A stretch of DNA of 64,000 nt, taken from contig CM034236.1 of NCBI GenBank assembly GCA_019916065.1, positions 51,550,690 through 51,614,689 of the forward strand, in the 5' to 3' direction. Positions 12,701-25,548 of the stretch are shown here, piece after piece (position 1 is the first letter of the stretch; the number at the start of each line of letters is the position of its first letter). This DNA is from Vitellaria paradoxa (Eukaryota > Streptophyta > Magnoliopsida > Ericales > Sapotaceae). The position numbers and the translations under genes are program-made. The notes beneath the pieces are model-generated. The model worked only from the letters and a program-made list of their open reading frames with translations, was not told the origin of the DNA and did not search any database.

Positions 12701-13571
12701 CACGACTATTGGCATCCATCAACACTACAAGAAAATGTACTTTTTCTCTCACACGATTTAACTTATAAAATTGTCTTCTCTTTACTTTTTCGCGGATCAA
12801 AACGACTATCTAACACTCTTCCAGTGAACTTCCCGCGATTTAATTGTTTTTTTTCAAATATTTAGATTTCTTTTGAGACCTAATACATAATTCGTTCTAT
12901 TTCAAAATCTAATATCTTATCCTACATTTAAATTTACACTACATTTAAGTTTACAAAGAATAAAATTCTACTTTGACTATTATTAATTCTAATAAAACAT
13001 TTAACAAACAAGAAAACTTACGTAGGATTATTTATGGCTCGATTTGGAGCTCCAAGGTTTTTAAAAATTTTAAAAAATTTTTAAAAGTTTCAACTTATTT
13101 TAATTAAATTTTAACACGAGTTATTTTTTCATCACTTTACATCAATTTTGATTACTTTTTTTTAACACTTTTAAAATTCCAAACGTTACCTATATAACTA
13201 TAAAAAGATGGATGATTTTATTGAGAATATATCACAAAGATTAGCCACAAACATTCATTAAGGCCCCTAGAAAACTTTAACACATGATGAGGAAAAAAAA
13301 AACTGTGCAAGTCAAAAATTTGCAGCAAGACGAGCTTTAAAAAGGCACATTCTCGAAGCGAGAGTGATTGACAAGCCTAAAAAATGCAATTTTTTTTTTT
13401 TTTGGGGGGGTGGGGGGGGGTTCACTAAAAAGTAGGAAACCATGCGAACAATTCTAGCTAGATCCCAGTGTTTCCAGGCTTTTAACTTACAACTAGAAAA
13501 GGATGTAAAGATGAGAATGGTGGGGGGGGGGGGGGGGGAGTCCTTGTATTTGTTGTATGTGTAGCATGCCA
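9721..13571. other. Intergenic DNA downstream of the 14-kb bHLH gene, no gene seen
   Basis: A/T-rich sequence with poly-A/T runs. 10620-10690 holds a short imperfect repeat of agtggcctttgga. Short frames here (for example 11375-11602) consist largely of lysine runs translated from poly-A/T and are not credible genes. Confidence 0.5.
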
Positions 13572-13801
13572 CTAGAACTTCAGGATAGCCTCGCGAAGAT
13601 TCCTCACAAGTTCCTTCACTGTCATGGAGAACTCATCGTCCATCTGCAAGAAATCAAGTTGTAAAGCTTTTAGGAGTGGTTGAAATATATAACTTCAATG
13701 GATTGAATTGTCTCGGGATGTCTACAAGACAACAGTTTCTTTGAAAACCATAGAACATACGTATAAGCCTATCTTTTTTTTGGCGGGGGGGGGGGGGGGG
13801 G
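13404..13801. repeat. Three poly-dG tracts around the last bHLH exon
   Basis: On the plus strand, G runs lie at 13404-13420 (interrupted by one T), 13522-13538 (17 G) and 13785-13801 (17 G). They bracket the final coding exon of the bHLH gene: two lie in the 3' region and one in the last intron. Transcripts would carry C tracts, while the plus strand could form G-quadruplexes. Confidence 0.85.
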
Positions 13802-14647
13802 TGGGTTGTTTGGGGTTTCCTTTAAACTGATGAGTGGATATTAAAAGTTAAAATTACCTGAGCAACAACAGTTATGTCCACGGCAAATTGCCCAAATGAC
13901 AAGAAACTGCTATCGACTACACTAAGATGAAGCTTCTCTATTTCACCAAGCAGTTTCACTGCAAATCCTTTACGCTTATTACAGTGGATTCTGATGAGTA
14001 CATTTTTTACGGAAAATCTAGCTTCAATTTCATGAAGTGTGTTCCTATGGTCAACTTCAAAACTCTCATCACATGAGGAGGAGGAGGAGGAGGAAGAAAG
14101 CTGAGATTTCTTCCCCAAATCAACCAATTCTTGCGATTTCATGCTGTTCTCTTCTTCTAGTAATTTCACGCGTTCTTGCAGCTGTTTCAAGTGCTTAATA
14201 GCATCCCCGATTATCGATGCTTTGTCCATCTGTAAAATAAACATTTTTTAGTTAATTTAGAATGTGAGATGAAATCCATGAGAATAATAATAATAATAAT
14301 AATGATGATGATGATGCAGTACCCTCTTTAGGCCGGGAACAATAGCAGAAAGAGCAATGAAGTGCTGATTGAGTCTCTCTCTCCGCTTTCTCTCTGCAAT
14401 TACGTGATCTTGATTGCGCAAGGGAGTTCTAGTAAGTCCACCGGCCCTCCCTTGAACGGATTCTGATGCATCAGTTTGGTTATTACAATTAGACGAACCT
14501 TTAAATTTCATGGATGAAACGCTCACACATCCATCAATTTGGTGGTCGAGAGAACTAAGTTCAAGAGAGCCAGGACAGATGAAGTCATAGTCATCCATTT
14601 CCTGCCAAATAAATAAAGAATCATTAGCCTTAAAAATGGAGAAAAAG

Positions 14648-14687
<40 letters not shown>

Positions 14688-14751
14688 GTGTGGATAGTCA
14701 TACAAAATGATATCATACCATTTCAGAAACCCATCCTGCAGTCAGTGACAT
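13572..14751 (-). CDS. Clade IVa bHLH transcription factor (bHLH18/19/20/25-like), 251 aa
   Basis: Predicted nuclear E-box-binding activator. Exons on the minus strand: 14719-14751 (MSLTAGWVSEM), 14323-14601, 13858-14229 and 13572-13643 (stop 13572-13574). All junctions are GT..AG and phase 0. The bHLH domain spans about residues 70-120: basic region DHVIAERKRRER with the His, Glu and Arg that read the E-box, helix 1 to VPGLKR, and helix 2 from MDKASIIGDAIKHL. It runs into a leucine zipper. A run of eight serines near residues 155-162 separates it from a C-terminal ACT-like domain (IEARFSVKNVLIRIHC to DITVVAQ plus the last exon). The N-terminal region is short compared with the roughly 300-aa family norm. 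The start was chosen because it gives a short exon matching that of the 26-kb gene and a good donor. Clade IVa members control ER bodies (NAI1), jasmonate-iron crosstalk, and triterpene or iridoid synthesis; the target here is unknown. Confidence 0.9.
14651..14690. repeat. (AT)n microsatellite in bHLH intron 1
   Basis: A pure TA repeat lies between the tiny first coding exon and the main exon of the 14-kb bHLH gene. A (TAA)n/(TGA)n repeat at 14285-14316 follows the next donor site, and an equivalent (TAA)n sits in the same place in the pseudogene (5945-5972). Confidence 0.85.
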
Positions 14752-14789
14752 AATTGAACAATTTTGTAATTCCTTTTCCCAGATTCAGA

Positions 14790-15274
14790 CCTGGAAAGAT
14801 TAAAAGAAGCAATTAGAGAAGCAAGTCTTGTTAGGGCAATGTCTGAAATAGAGGACACTTTTTGAAATTTAACTATTTGATAATTTTGTAGACAATAGAC
14901 ACACACACACACACAAACACATTGGCTGGAGTATTTAGTTTTGAATCCAAATGCTCAAACACGTGCAATGAAAGTCGAAAATAGGTATCTTCCTTTCCAG
15001 TCACAAAGCATACAAGCACAATTTCGCATCCATGAGCTCAAAATTCAAATGGGAAAAAGGTGCTCTGTAAGAATCTGGAAGAAAAAGGAGTAGACGAACC
15101 CCAAATCCAGCTACCTATACACCTTTAGATTAGCTATAAAAATAAATGAAGAAGAACACAAGCAAGGGCATGCGCCAAAAGTTGAAGAAGTAACTAAGGG
15201 ATGTACATAAAAGAAGAACGAAAATCCCCAAATCAAAAAATTACGTATTAATTCATTCCACCAGATATAATGCT

Positions 15275-15320
<46 letters not shown>

Positions 15321-15592
15321 CAGGTGACTTAAAAGAGTGTTGTAAATAGTTGGCAGAAGGATGAAATGGCAGCTGGAAAAAGAGTGCTCAGAATAATTAA
15401 GATGTCTAGCTATTATTAGTACTGTAGTAATCTCAGCTGTAAGGAGAGATCAGGGGAACTAGTTACCTTCTTAAAAAAGAAGACGGTTTCCGAACAATGA
15501 GAAGGAGATCTCTGTACGCTCTCGTTGATATTTGTATCGGATCCTAATCTTCCACACTTCTTGCAAACTTCTCTTGTACCTGAATTTATACA
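14790..15592 (-). promoter_or_regulatory. 5' leader intron and core promoter of the 14-kb bHLH gene
   Basis: The start-codon exon begins at about 14790 after a CTTTCCAG acceptor. A matching donor, GAAG|GTAACT, ends a probable non-coding exon at 15467. A TATAAATT box lies at about 15583-15590 (minus strand), which predicts a transcription start near 15555. The intron contains AC, AT and GTAT microsatellites (14899-14916, 15275-15320). The layout mirrors the 26-kb gene, which supports it. This is an inference from signals only. Confidence 0.55.
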
Positions 15593-15894
15593 TTTTACAT
15601 GCAAATATATGTACATTCACCCTCCCAAAAAAATTAATTAATTAATTAATTGATTGATGACTTGACATGAAATTACGGGAGACTTGATATGAAATTACGG
15701 GACACTTGAATTCACAAAAATGGACACGACGAGATACCAGAAATTTTAAAAAAGACAAAAATTTCGTTAATCGGAAATTATTGAAGTTGCAATCAAACGA
15801 AGAGATTATAAATTTGAATTTCCATCGTATTACGTCACCAATACGTGCTTACGATTCTTTTTTTTTTTCTACCTATTAATTTATTCATAATAAG

Positions 15895-16050
15895 TGTGTT
15901 TGGAGTTATATAAATTTGTATAAATTTTTAAAAATTAGTATCTCATGATTTGTGTACTAAATAAAAAATTTTAAATTTACAATCTTATAATTCGTGTTGG
16001 TAGAGATTTATAAAATTTTGTATTATTATTTTTTTAACTTCAAACAGGTT
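15895..16050. mobile_element. Small AT-rich MITE (TTTGGAGTTA ends)
   Basis: gtttggagttata at the left is mirrored by taacttcaaacagg at the right around about 130 bp of A/T-rich DNA containing aattcgtg-like motifs. Related copies: 26061-26230 (best), part of 31030-31200, and one arm at 8625-8765. Confidence 0.55.
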
Positions 16051-17350
16051 CAATATAATTACTTCAGCGTTATTATAAGGTTTATTTAGAACTAAAAAAA
16101 TTAGTTTTTTTTTTCTTCATTTAGCTTATTTCATCTTACTAAAATTAAATTTTCTTTTTCTATGTTGAATATATAGTATTTAGGCATATTATTCACATCC
16201 TAAAAAGTTATTACCAAAAAAAATTAAAAAATTCACAACCCATTTAGAAAACGCTAGTTTTTCTTTTCTTTTTTTTTTTTCTTTTTTACGTACGTAAAAT
16301 TTTTTATTTGAGATTCTTTTTTTTCTAATATTTTTTATGAATATAAATATCATATTTAAAAATTATCAAACCAAAAAAAAACTAGTAAAAAAATCATATA
16401 AAACAAAAATAAACTAAAAAAAAGAATTAGTTTGCTCGTATGCAAACCAAGCATATGAATATTGTAGGACCACGGGCCTATGCAGTTCAAGTTTGTACGT
16501 GTTGCGTCTCCTCACTTTCCTTTGTGATCGTATAGCTAGAAAACGTATTCTTTTTCCACATCATAATATATTAATAATTATATGACACAGTTTAGTTTTG
16601 TAAGATTCGTTCAAATATAAATAAATATATATGTATATATATATATATATAAGATTCAGCCACATCAACATATTCCTGGTGCTGAACATACAGGCAGTGT
16701 AATTGAATTTGAAACCTAAAGATGGTTGAATTGCGTCCATTGTGGACTAATTGAACCAACTCTGTAGCTTGTCACCTTATGGTTGGAAGATTCAAACCAC
16801 GTCCGCCTTTGTTCTCAGTATCCCACACGTGCACCACACATTCTTCTTCAAGCTCTTCGGATAACCCGTTCTTTGGATGTTTAAGATAAGACATGCATAC
16901 GAGAATGAGATATTAAGGCAGCGTTTAGAAAACCAAAATTAAAAAAAAAATTAATGTGTCAGTCACTTTTTAATATTTTGAAAGTAAATTTTAATTTCTT
17001 GATATAACATATTCAAATATTATTCATCTGTTCGAATGGTTTTGATCAAAAGAATTATCAAAAATTAATAAAAATTTATAAAAATTAACAAAAATTTATA
17101 AAAGTTGATAAAAATTTATAAAATTTAATATTTTAAAATAAACATAGGAAAAACTAAAAGTGACTAATTAAAGTTAATAAAAATTTGTAAAAGTTCAAAA
17201 ACGTTCAGAAAAATTTACACCAACACCACGTCATTCTTCCAAACAAGTGATAAACAAAGGCACAAATTTGGCAACAGCGTCTTCGAGGAGAAACTCAAAG
17301 GAGCAACGCTAATGTTTTGTATAGTGGAGGAGCAATGTCTTAATTACTAA
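16051..17350. other. Intergenic DNA, no gene seen
   Basis: A/T-rich with poly-T runs, a (TA)n tract at 16625-16650 and a short non-repetitive stretch (16440-16860) without an open frame of note. Confidence 0.45.
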
Positions 17351-17351
17351 T

Positions 17352-17815
17352 GGTGTGTTATGAGTGATAAAAAGTAAGATAAAATGAGATAAAATATAAT
17401 TTCAGAAAACTTTCTACGTTTAGTACATACATCTCAAATCGTATTTTTTAGAGATAAACTGTAAAATTCTTGTTCCGACGAATTGGAGGACGGATTTAAA
17501 ATATTGTATGAGTCATGAAATTGGCTGTATGAATCCATCGGAAGTATTTTTACAATCTGTTGGAATGGTTTTTATGACCCAGAAAAAAATAGTCAAAATG
17601 GGTTTCATTTGGTAATTTGGAAGTTCATAGTGAGAATGGTGAAAAAATTTTTACTATTTGATTAATCGAATTCTAATTATTGATTTTTTTTTAAAATGAT
17701 ATTAATTTTTTTTTTTTTTGAACTTTGAGAAGGTAGATATATGTAAAAATATAATAAAGATTTTTAAAAATTTTTAAAAATTCTTACCAAATTTTTGTGC
17801 ACCAAACAGCCTTAA
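17352..17815. repeat. Dispersed repeat of about 465 bp, copy 1
   Basis: This matches 36094-36555 over its length. Shared features: gagtgataaa.agt, cacatctcaaatcg, ttttttagagat, attctcgttccgacg, gtcataa, a tagtca segment, ggtaattt/ggtagttt and taatcgaattctagctattga. The start resembles the GTGTTTAGAGTGATAA MITE family. No coding capacity. Confidence 0.65.
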
Positions 17816-18840
17816 GAATGACCGGAACGCAATAGCTGTCAATCCGTAGAACAGTTCTAGGCACTTTAACTCGCCCACCCGACCATTGACCCAATTTGAC
17901 GTTTAAGGGTGCGCTTGTTACGGGAGTTTGGGGAAAGAGAATAACCGACGAGGGCAAAGTCAAGGAAGTAAAATGAAATAAAAAAATATTAGTTATTATA
18001 TGATTTAAAGATTAAAAAATGAATAGATATTTATAAAAAAATTAATTTTTAATTTATTTAATAGATTATTAAAAGGAAGTTCATATAAATAATTTCATTC
18101 TCCTCCACTCAAAAGTGCAATAATTGTCACGTGGCCTTCTTTTTTTTTTTTTCCAAAAAACAATCAGTAAAATATCATTTTCTACAAAAATAAAAAAATA
18201 AAAATAGATAAATAATATTTTTCCATGGCCTTAGCCATCCCACTTGGTTAAGCCGATTGTTAAAAATAAAAACAGATCGTTAACAAATAAATTCAAAAAA
18301 AAAAAACAATTAAAATGGATTATTTTAACGCAACTCATGAAGACAAAACACAAGCCGTTGCTTGAAAGAAAAACACTCACAAGTTATTTTAAAGCAACTA
18401 TTACATATTTGCTGGTCACGTGTTAATTAAAATTTTTTGCCTCCCAGCAAGGATTTCTTTCAATTGAAAGTTACCACTAATTAATTTAATACAGCAAACA
18501 TAGAGTTGAATCCATTGTAAAAAATAACGTAACATTGTACTTGCTCTAGAACAAATTTATGTATATATGTAACGTACATATGTTAAATACTAATAAATAT
18601 TTTATTATTTGTTAGCTAGGTTTCTCATTGAATATTTTAATTTTGTTTTATCAGTTTTAATTGTGAAAATTATGAACTATACATATCGATAGATTCACTC
18701 GTACGTCATGACAGCTTTAGTCACGTGAAGTTCAAATTGATTAAGGTCATAGGTAGCATGCACATTTCTATGCTGTATTATTATTTAATTATGATCAGGA
18801 ACATTAATTGTTACTTCCTATGAGAAATGCACATGACTAT

Positions 18841-19187
18841 AGGTTGTTTGGAAGTTCAAAAAAACTCAAATTTTAATAATTTTTTGAGTTTTTTTTTTTT
18901 TTTTTTGTGCACTTTTTTGTGTGTTTGGTTGAATTAAGTGGAATTTTTAGTATTTTTTAGTAACTTTTGGGTGTTTGGTAAATTTTTTACTGTAGCAAAG
19001 TAAAAAAGTGGTAACTTTTGAGTGTTTTGTATGTTTTTTTATTGTAGCAAATCAAAAAAGTTGTAATATGAAGTGTACTTTTTACTGTATCAAATCAAAA
19101 AAGTGAAAAAATTTATGTTTTTGTCAAACACACCAAAAATTACAAAATGTAACTTTTGGTATTTTTTTGAGTTGCCAAACGGTACCT
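18841..19187. mobile_element. MITE of about 350 bp (AGGTnnnGTTTGG ends)
   Basis: aggttgtttgg followed by caaaaaaactcaaa at the left is mirrored by tttttttgagttgccaaacggtacct at the right. Internally it repeats the motif tgtagcaaa.caaaaaagt three times. It lacks coding sequence. Confidence 0.6.
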
Positions 19188-20903
19188 ATGTATAATCCGC
19201 ATTTTACCCGCGTGAAAATTAGTACATCTAATTGCAGATTGTTTGTTAACCCTTTCATGGGGATATAATATTCTTGGTTCACGCTGTACATACATATATG
19301 TATATATATAATTTTTGGGTAAAAGTTCCCGTTTGTTTTGACCTGCGGGGCCGTAGCTGATGAGCCGTTGGATATTGTTATGTTAATTGTGGCTTGTTTG
19401 CTGTTTAGGTTACATGCATATAATTTAGTTCGTTGGGCATTAATCAATTATAAGTGACTTTAGAAAATCCGTATCTTTTGCCGGTCCAAATTCAGTGGTA
19501 AGTCTCTTCTGAGAGTTGAATTGCACAATAACATTAATTGAACCCACAAAATGTGGGACTAGGCTCTGTTAGAAGCCGAAATGACAATTCTAATATAGAA
19601 AAGCCACCGCACCTCATTGCATCAAATTGCTTGAACGGCTCTATTCCCCGCCCCCCCCCCCCCCCATAAGTTCTTTAGTTATTATTCCCAAAAGACTAAT
19701 CTCTTGTTATAGAAAAATATAGTTTTGTACCTTGACTTTATTTTTTATAAATATATTTTTATTAATAATTTTTTAAAAAATAAAATATCTATATTCTTCT
19801 ATTAACTTTTCGCTTCACATTAATTTAATGAATTTATCTATATACATTTTTTTAAAATATATCCCACTCTTACGTATTTATTATTTGTTTTAAATGATAC
19901 CCATTAATGTGGAGTGGGATGTCATTTAAAATATATATATATATATATATATATAGAAGAGCCCATCAAACGAAGCACTAAACTGTCTTGAAAAGACACA
20001 GCTCAATAATTGGCTTATCAATGCACATTAACAAACTTTTCACGGTGCCGTTGGGAGCGCGGTGCTATGAGTCCAAATGGGACATTATTTTTCTCCCAAG
20101 CTTTTTCCACGGAGTTGGAACTCTTTTTTTTTTTTTAACAAATTTGTTAATTTTTTTAATTAAATTTTAATTTTCCACAATCTAGTTCACAAAAAAGGGA
20201 CAAGAAAAGACAAAAAAAAAAAAAAATTAACTTCTTAATTTTTATCAAATATATCGTTTGTAGTTACAAAAAAATTTAAAAAACTCAAAATTGTAAAAGT
20301 TTTTAAGTTTCTTCAATCAAATTTACTCACATGTCACTTTTACATTAATTTTTAATTTTTTTTAAAACCGTTTTGGAACTCCAAATACAAATTTTTTCAA
20401 AAATAACATGTGCCAGCGCTAATACAAAAGTTGCAAAAGGTTTATTTTTTTTTTTTTTTCACCAAAGAAAATCGAGGAACTCATGAAAATTGCATTTGTA
20501 TTTAAAAAAAAAAAAAGTAATTGCAAAGTATAACAAATTACTGATATGACAGTTATATAATTAAGGTGCACCTGCGTGAGTATAGTATTTTAAAATAATC
20601 AACTCACAAAATTTTCACATCATTCTTCTTATTTTTTGAATACAATTTTTGTAATATATATTTTAATATGATTTTTTGATTATATAACATTAATCGAAAG
20701 TAATTTGTAATGTAAAATGCCAGTCGGGTTTATGACATTCTGTTGGGTTACTTAGAAAAAAAAAAAAAAAAAAGACGTTCTGTTGGGTTGGGTTCAAACT
20801 TAGCTTAATTTATATATACACCCAAAGTAAGCCCGCTAAAGCCCAAACCCAATGAGAAAAATTACATTGCTATCAAGAAATTTAACATCGAAGTGGAATG
20901 ATA
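19188..20903. other. Intergenic DNA, no gene seen
   Basis: Contains a poly-C tract (about 19650-19667), a (TA)n tract (19933-19954) and long poly-T runs. No open frame looks protein-coding. Confidence 0.45.
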
Positions 20904-20911
20904 GTGATAAC

Positions 20912-21651
20912 TAGGGACGCACAAAAAAATCGAATAAACCAAAAATCGAACCAATCTAATCATTTCGGTTTGATTTGGTTTGGCTTTATATCAAAATCAA
21001 TTCAGTTCTGTGTTAAAAAAATAATAACTCGATATTTTCGGTTCGATTCTCAGATTAGTAAATAAAAAATCGAATCAAAATGAACCAAAACCGAAATGAA
21101 AATAATTTAACTCGAACTAACCTAAAAAATATAACATATAATCATATATAATATATTATATACTATAAATATTGTTATATAATATTATATATAAAACAAA
21201 AATTTTTTTTGGTTTGAAGTTGATTAAAACATTAGTGTTAATTTTTTCATCTGTATACATGTGACACTTTTTACTGCCTTCATTTATATACTCATTAAAA
21301 AACAAATTATCAATTGTGACATGGGTAATTATCATAATTCACATATCCTAATAGACTATCGTATGATATTATGTATAATATATAATATAAGTATTCTATA
21401 ATATTTATAGCATTATATCAATATATAATATATTATTTATTTAAATGTTTAGGGTTCGAAAATAAATAAATTGAATCAACCTGAAGCTAACCCGACCCAA
21501 CTCGATATTTTCAGTTCGGTTTGTTTTGATTCCAAATTAAAATTGATTTAGTTTCGGGTCCAATTTTCAAGAACTGAAAAAACCGGTTTAGTTTAAGTTT
21601 CAATTAATTCATACCTAACCCCAAAACTAAACCAACCCATGTACATCCTTA
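20912..21651. mobile_element. hAT-type non-autonomous element, 740 bp
   Basis: Flanked by gtgataac (20904-20911) and atgataac (21652-21659), an 8-bp target duplication with one mismatch. The ends TAGGGACGCACA and (reverse complement) TAAGGATGTACA form imperfect inverted repeats. Subterminal regions are rich in mirrored AACCGAA/TTCGGTT motifs, typical of plant hAT MITEs. No transposase frame. Confidence 0.75.
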
Positions 21652-21659
21652 ATGATAAC

Positions 21660-23470
21660 CATTCTTTCTCTTTTGTATTATTGTTATATTTAACTTATCT
21701 AACTTTATTCTCATTGATGGAAACAAATAATAGAAAAATAAATTAATACCTTATTTTCGAACAACACCACAAAAGGATGAGAGAGAGCGAGAAATGATGA
21801 GGAGAGAAGCTTGTATGAAAATAAAATAGCAGATCCAAGGAGTTTTCTTTAGTTGTATTGCAAGTGATTGGCAAAAAACAAGCGATGAGAAAATGAGTTC
21901 ACGGCCTGGGCCGGCAGTTGTTTTGGTCGTGCTGCCAGTGTTTGTTTAAGGTGTAATTTTCATTCTTATATTAGTGTAAAAATGCGCCCAACTTTTATAA
22001 TTAGGGATAGAGTAACGAGATGTAACGAATAAATTTTATGCTTTTTTCATATCTATGTCGCTCTTAATTTTTATTTTTTTTAATTTAATTTTTAATAAAT
22101 ATTTTTAAAAAATAATTTATCTGATTCAACTTTAAATATAGTTACTTTCAAATAAATAATATTTTACTATTAAAATGATCTATTATAAATTATTTTAATA
22201 AAAATTAATTTCAATTACAATTAAATTAATTTTTTGTTACACATTTTCTGTAAAAATTAATTAGCATTAAAATAATAATTTCTAATTAAAAAGATTAATT
22301 ATCCAAATGTTTTACTAAAATTAACAATAACTACTTTTTAAATAAATATTAACTTATCGTTAAAATAAATCTTTTAATGAGTGATTATTTTATACAAGTT
22401 AATTATCACTCATATATCAAATGTACTTAGCTTATATAAGTGAACTGTTACACTCACTTCAAACATAATATCATTATTATAAATTAAAATTTATTATTGT
22501 TATTCAAACATAATTAACAAATATAAATTACCCTATAATATTTTCTCTTCTAATGCTTACATCCAATCCACTTGCTTCTCTAGAGGTAAGTCTAAAATGC
22601 CTCTTTCTTACCTTTAAAAAAAAAAAAAAAGTCTAAAATGCCTCAACTTGGGTTGACAATCTTGTTGTCTTGTATTATATTTAGATTCATAATTCATACC
22701 GATTTGCATTGTATTTAAACATTTTAAAAATTAATGAACGTGCTAATCAATTAATTTTCAAATTGAATCAAATTCTCTCAATTTTAGGTTTACATATTCA
22801 TACTGTGTCATTATTATGGACTTGCTTGAAACACTAATTTTTAATAAATTTTTTATAATTTTTGTACGCCAAAAATTACAAAATATAATTTTTTATGTAT
22901 GTAATAAAAAGTTGTAAATTAATAAAAATTTGTAAATTTTCATCATAAGATATCGTATATAATAAGATGTTATTTATAATTTTATTTGCATTTCATAAAA
23001 TATATTACCTCGATAAAAAAAATTATAATTAAATATATATAAGATAAAGATTAAAAGGGGAATACCATCTCCTATTTAATATCATATCTCATTAAACCGA
23101 CGTGCCTTGGTTGAGCACAAAAGGGAAGCCTTAACCTCCACAACGCCTTCACCGAGCTATTCTGTAATTTTAAATATTTATATTTTTTAACCAAATATCG
23201 AACTTACAACATTTCATTAACTGACAATATTATAAGTTTTAGCGGAAGCCTTTGCCAAATTATGAATTGCAAATATTCTACATTAATTCTACCTACCTGT
23301 ACACACAAATTTCGTATTTCAAAAATAAATACAAAAAATTATAAGAATAAATTAATTTTTATTAATTGGTGAAAAAATGGATTAAAATCTCTAAAATTTC
23401 TAATTAAATAAATAATATCGTAATTCTTATATTCAAAACGTTAATGTGAAACTTAATTTTCATAATGCTT
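21660..23470. other. Intergenic DNA; includes an 81-bp sequence repeated at 24.4 kb
   Basis: No gene seen. 22510-22590 (ataattaacaaat to ctctagaggtaag) recurs at 24439-24519 with a few substitutions. There it lies inside a small inverted-repeat structure. Confidence 0.6.
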
Positions 23471-23485
23471 GAGAATCTTTGAGAC

Positions 23486-23700
23486 TTAATCCTAAAAGTT
23501 AACTTAACTAGTAAGATTTTAGATTTACTCCTAGTATTACTCGTTCAAGTCCCTTCTGGGCTACTAAATGGTTTACTTGCTCATTAACTTCAGGGTCCCA
23601 GAGATTAGTCGAGGTACGGGCAAATTAGTCCGGACACTCTCGGTTACAAAAAAGAGATAGAGAGAGAGAAAGAGAGAGAGAGAGTGTGTGTGTGTGTGTG
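23486..23700 (+). mobile_element. tRNA-derived SINE with 10-bp target duplication
   Basis: The element begins with an A-box-like taactagtaag and a B-box-like tcgttcaagtccc. It continues with ctgggctact, cagggtccc, gattagtcgagg and gtccggaca, a body I recognise from widespread plant SINEs. It ends in a purine-rich GA/GT microsatellite. tctttgagac at 23476-23485 and 23701-23710 flanks it exactly. Confidence 0.8.
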
Positions 23701-24371
23701 TCTTTGAGACCTTGGTAGCTTGATTTAACAAAATCTCTTGATAAGCAAAAAATAATATGTCCTTCTCGAACCTCTAAATGTATAGAGCTAGAGGGTTATA
23801 TTAGAATTTATTTTCTCCAAGATAATTATCTCATTATTTTATTTATTTACTAGTGTTGATTTGTGTGATACACGAAATTGAATAATAATTTTTATGCCAA
23901 AAAATAATTTTTAAATACATTACAAAATATTTCAACAAAATATATTGCATAATTTCACAAGATAGTTAAGAGTTATTTTTTTTATTTGTGTCAATGTTAG
24001 TGAGTTGATAAAGTTAATTATAGTCGAGTTTACAAATAAATGCTAAAAACTTAATATATATTAAATCATAAATTTATCTAATTGATCTGATCTTTTTTTT
24101 ATTTTAAACTCTTTATTAATTTTAATATACATTTTTTAATTCTTGACTCATTATGTATTAAGTTAAAAATACTATTAATCGTATTATTTTAATCAGTCAA
24201 AAATTATCGTTAGAAATTTTTTCTAAAAATAAATTATTCCCAAGCTTAAATAATATTTTGATTTTTTTTGTTTTTTTGTTTTTTTTAAATAAAATATTTT
24301 CACTTTTTGTTTGTGCTTTATCTAAAATATATAATTAAATTTTACGACTATATTCAATTTGTAAGCAAGTG

Positions 24372-24545
24372 AATCCACTTTTGGAACCCATAAATTTATT
24401 TATATAAAATTTATAAATGAGAACCCATGAGTTCTTAGATAATTAACAAATACACATTACCCTATAATATTTACTCTTCTAATGCTTACGTCCAATCCAC
24501 ATGCTTCTCTAGAGGTAAGAAATTCATGGGTTCCAAAAGTGGATT
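24372..24545. mobile_element. Small foldback element carrying an 81-bp repeated segment
   Basis: 24372-24396 and 24521-24545 are inverted repeats of 25 bp with one mismatch (aatccacttttggaaccca and its complement). Between them, 24439-24519 is a copy of 22510-22590, including gcttctctagaggtaag. No protein coding. Confidence 0.65.
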
Positions 24546-25121
24546 AGAGTGAAGGAGAAGAGAAGAGAAAAAATACATTATTTTAGTATTATAGTATAGA
24601 GATAAGAAATAAAACTCGAGGAATTAAGATAACAATAACTTCTTTAGTAATTATCATTTATTTATTTATTTTCTAAAAGATAAAAAAGAAGAGTTATTAA
24701 CTATGAGTGTTGCTAGCGAGTAACTCAATTTATTTGATTAATCTAGTCACTCTCAGACTACATTAATCTGCATGTCATTTGTCCATTTGTGTAATTTTCT
24801 TAAAATTTTTTCATCGTAACAATATTTGATTTATTAATTTAATTATACTTTTATATGATACTTGATAATATTTGATTTAACCAAAATTTGTGTGCATACA
24901 CTACAAAATTTACCAAGCTTAATGACATGACACAAATTATCTAGGTTCAAAATATAAAAAATAACACACTAAGTACTCTACTTTGTCTTTAAATAGATCC
25001 TTTGGACAGCAATTCACTATTTGTTTAAACTCCAACAGTTCAGCTGTTAGCATGCATCAACCATTTATCCTCAGAAACTGCACCAATCATAGCCGTCCAG
25101 GTAATCAAGTCTAAAGTTGCG
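24546..25121. other. Intergenic DNA, no gene seen
   Basis: A/T-rich sequence between the foldback element and duplicated block B. No recognisable feature. Confidence 0.45.
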
Positions 25122-25548
25122 TTGTAAATATATTAGGTAATTAAAAATATAAGTTGGTATGCGAAAATTTTAAATCGATTTAATTGAAGAAATTGTCATC
25201 TCTCCTTAATTTGGTTGCATATTTTTAGAGTGGTTGCTGCCTAGCTCTATGCAATCTATATCATATCACTTGATGGAGGAATATTTTGTTCCGTCATTGT
25301 CAGTTCCTTCTCCATTGTTATCCTTGGCATGCAGCTAAACAACACCAGCAACATCTTCATTTTTAAATGTAGTCCCATCAAATCTCTTTTAATTTTCTTC
25401 CAACTACTTTCGCTTTTCTTTATCCACTTACCAAATTTTGATCAAAACACGTCCTTATAGAACGAAAGGATACAGTGAAATTTGTTTGTGAACTATAAAT
25501 ATATCAGCATTATTTTATTATTTTATTTTAAAACCAGCTATTGACATC

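Noticed and set aside
14257..14598. bHLH frame running past VPGLKR into a His/Tyr run
   Set aside because: The His/Tyr run is translation of an intronic microsatellite; the GT donor and the matching MDKAS exon show the true structure.
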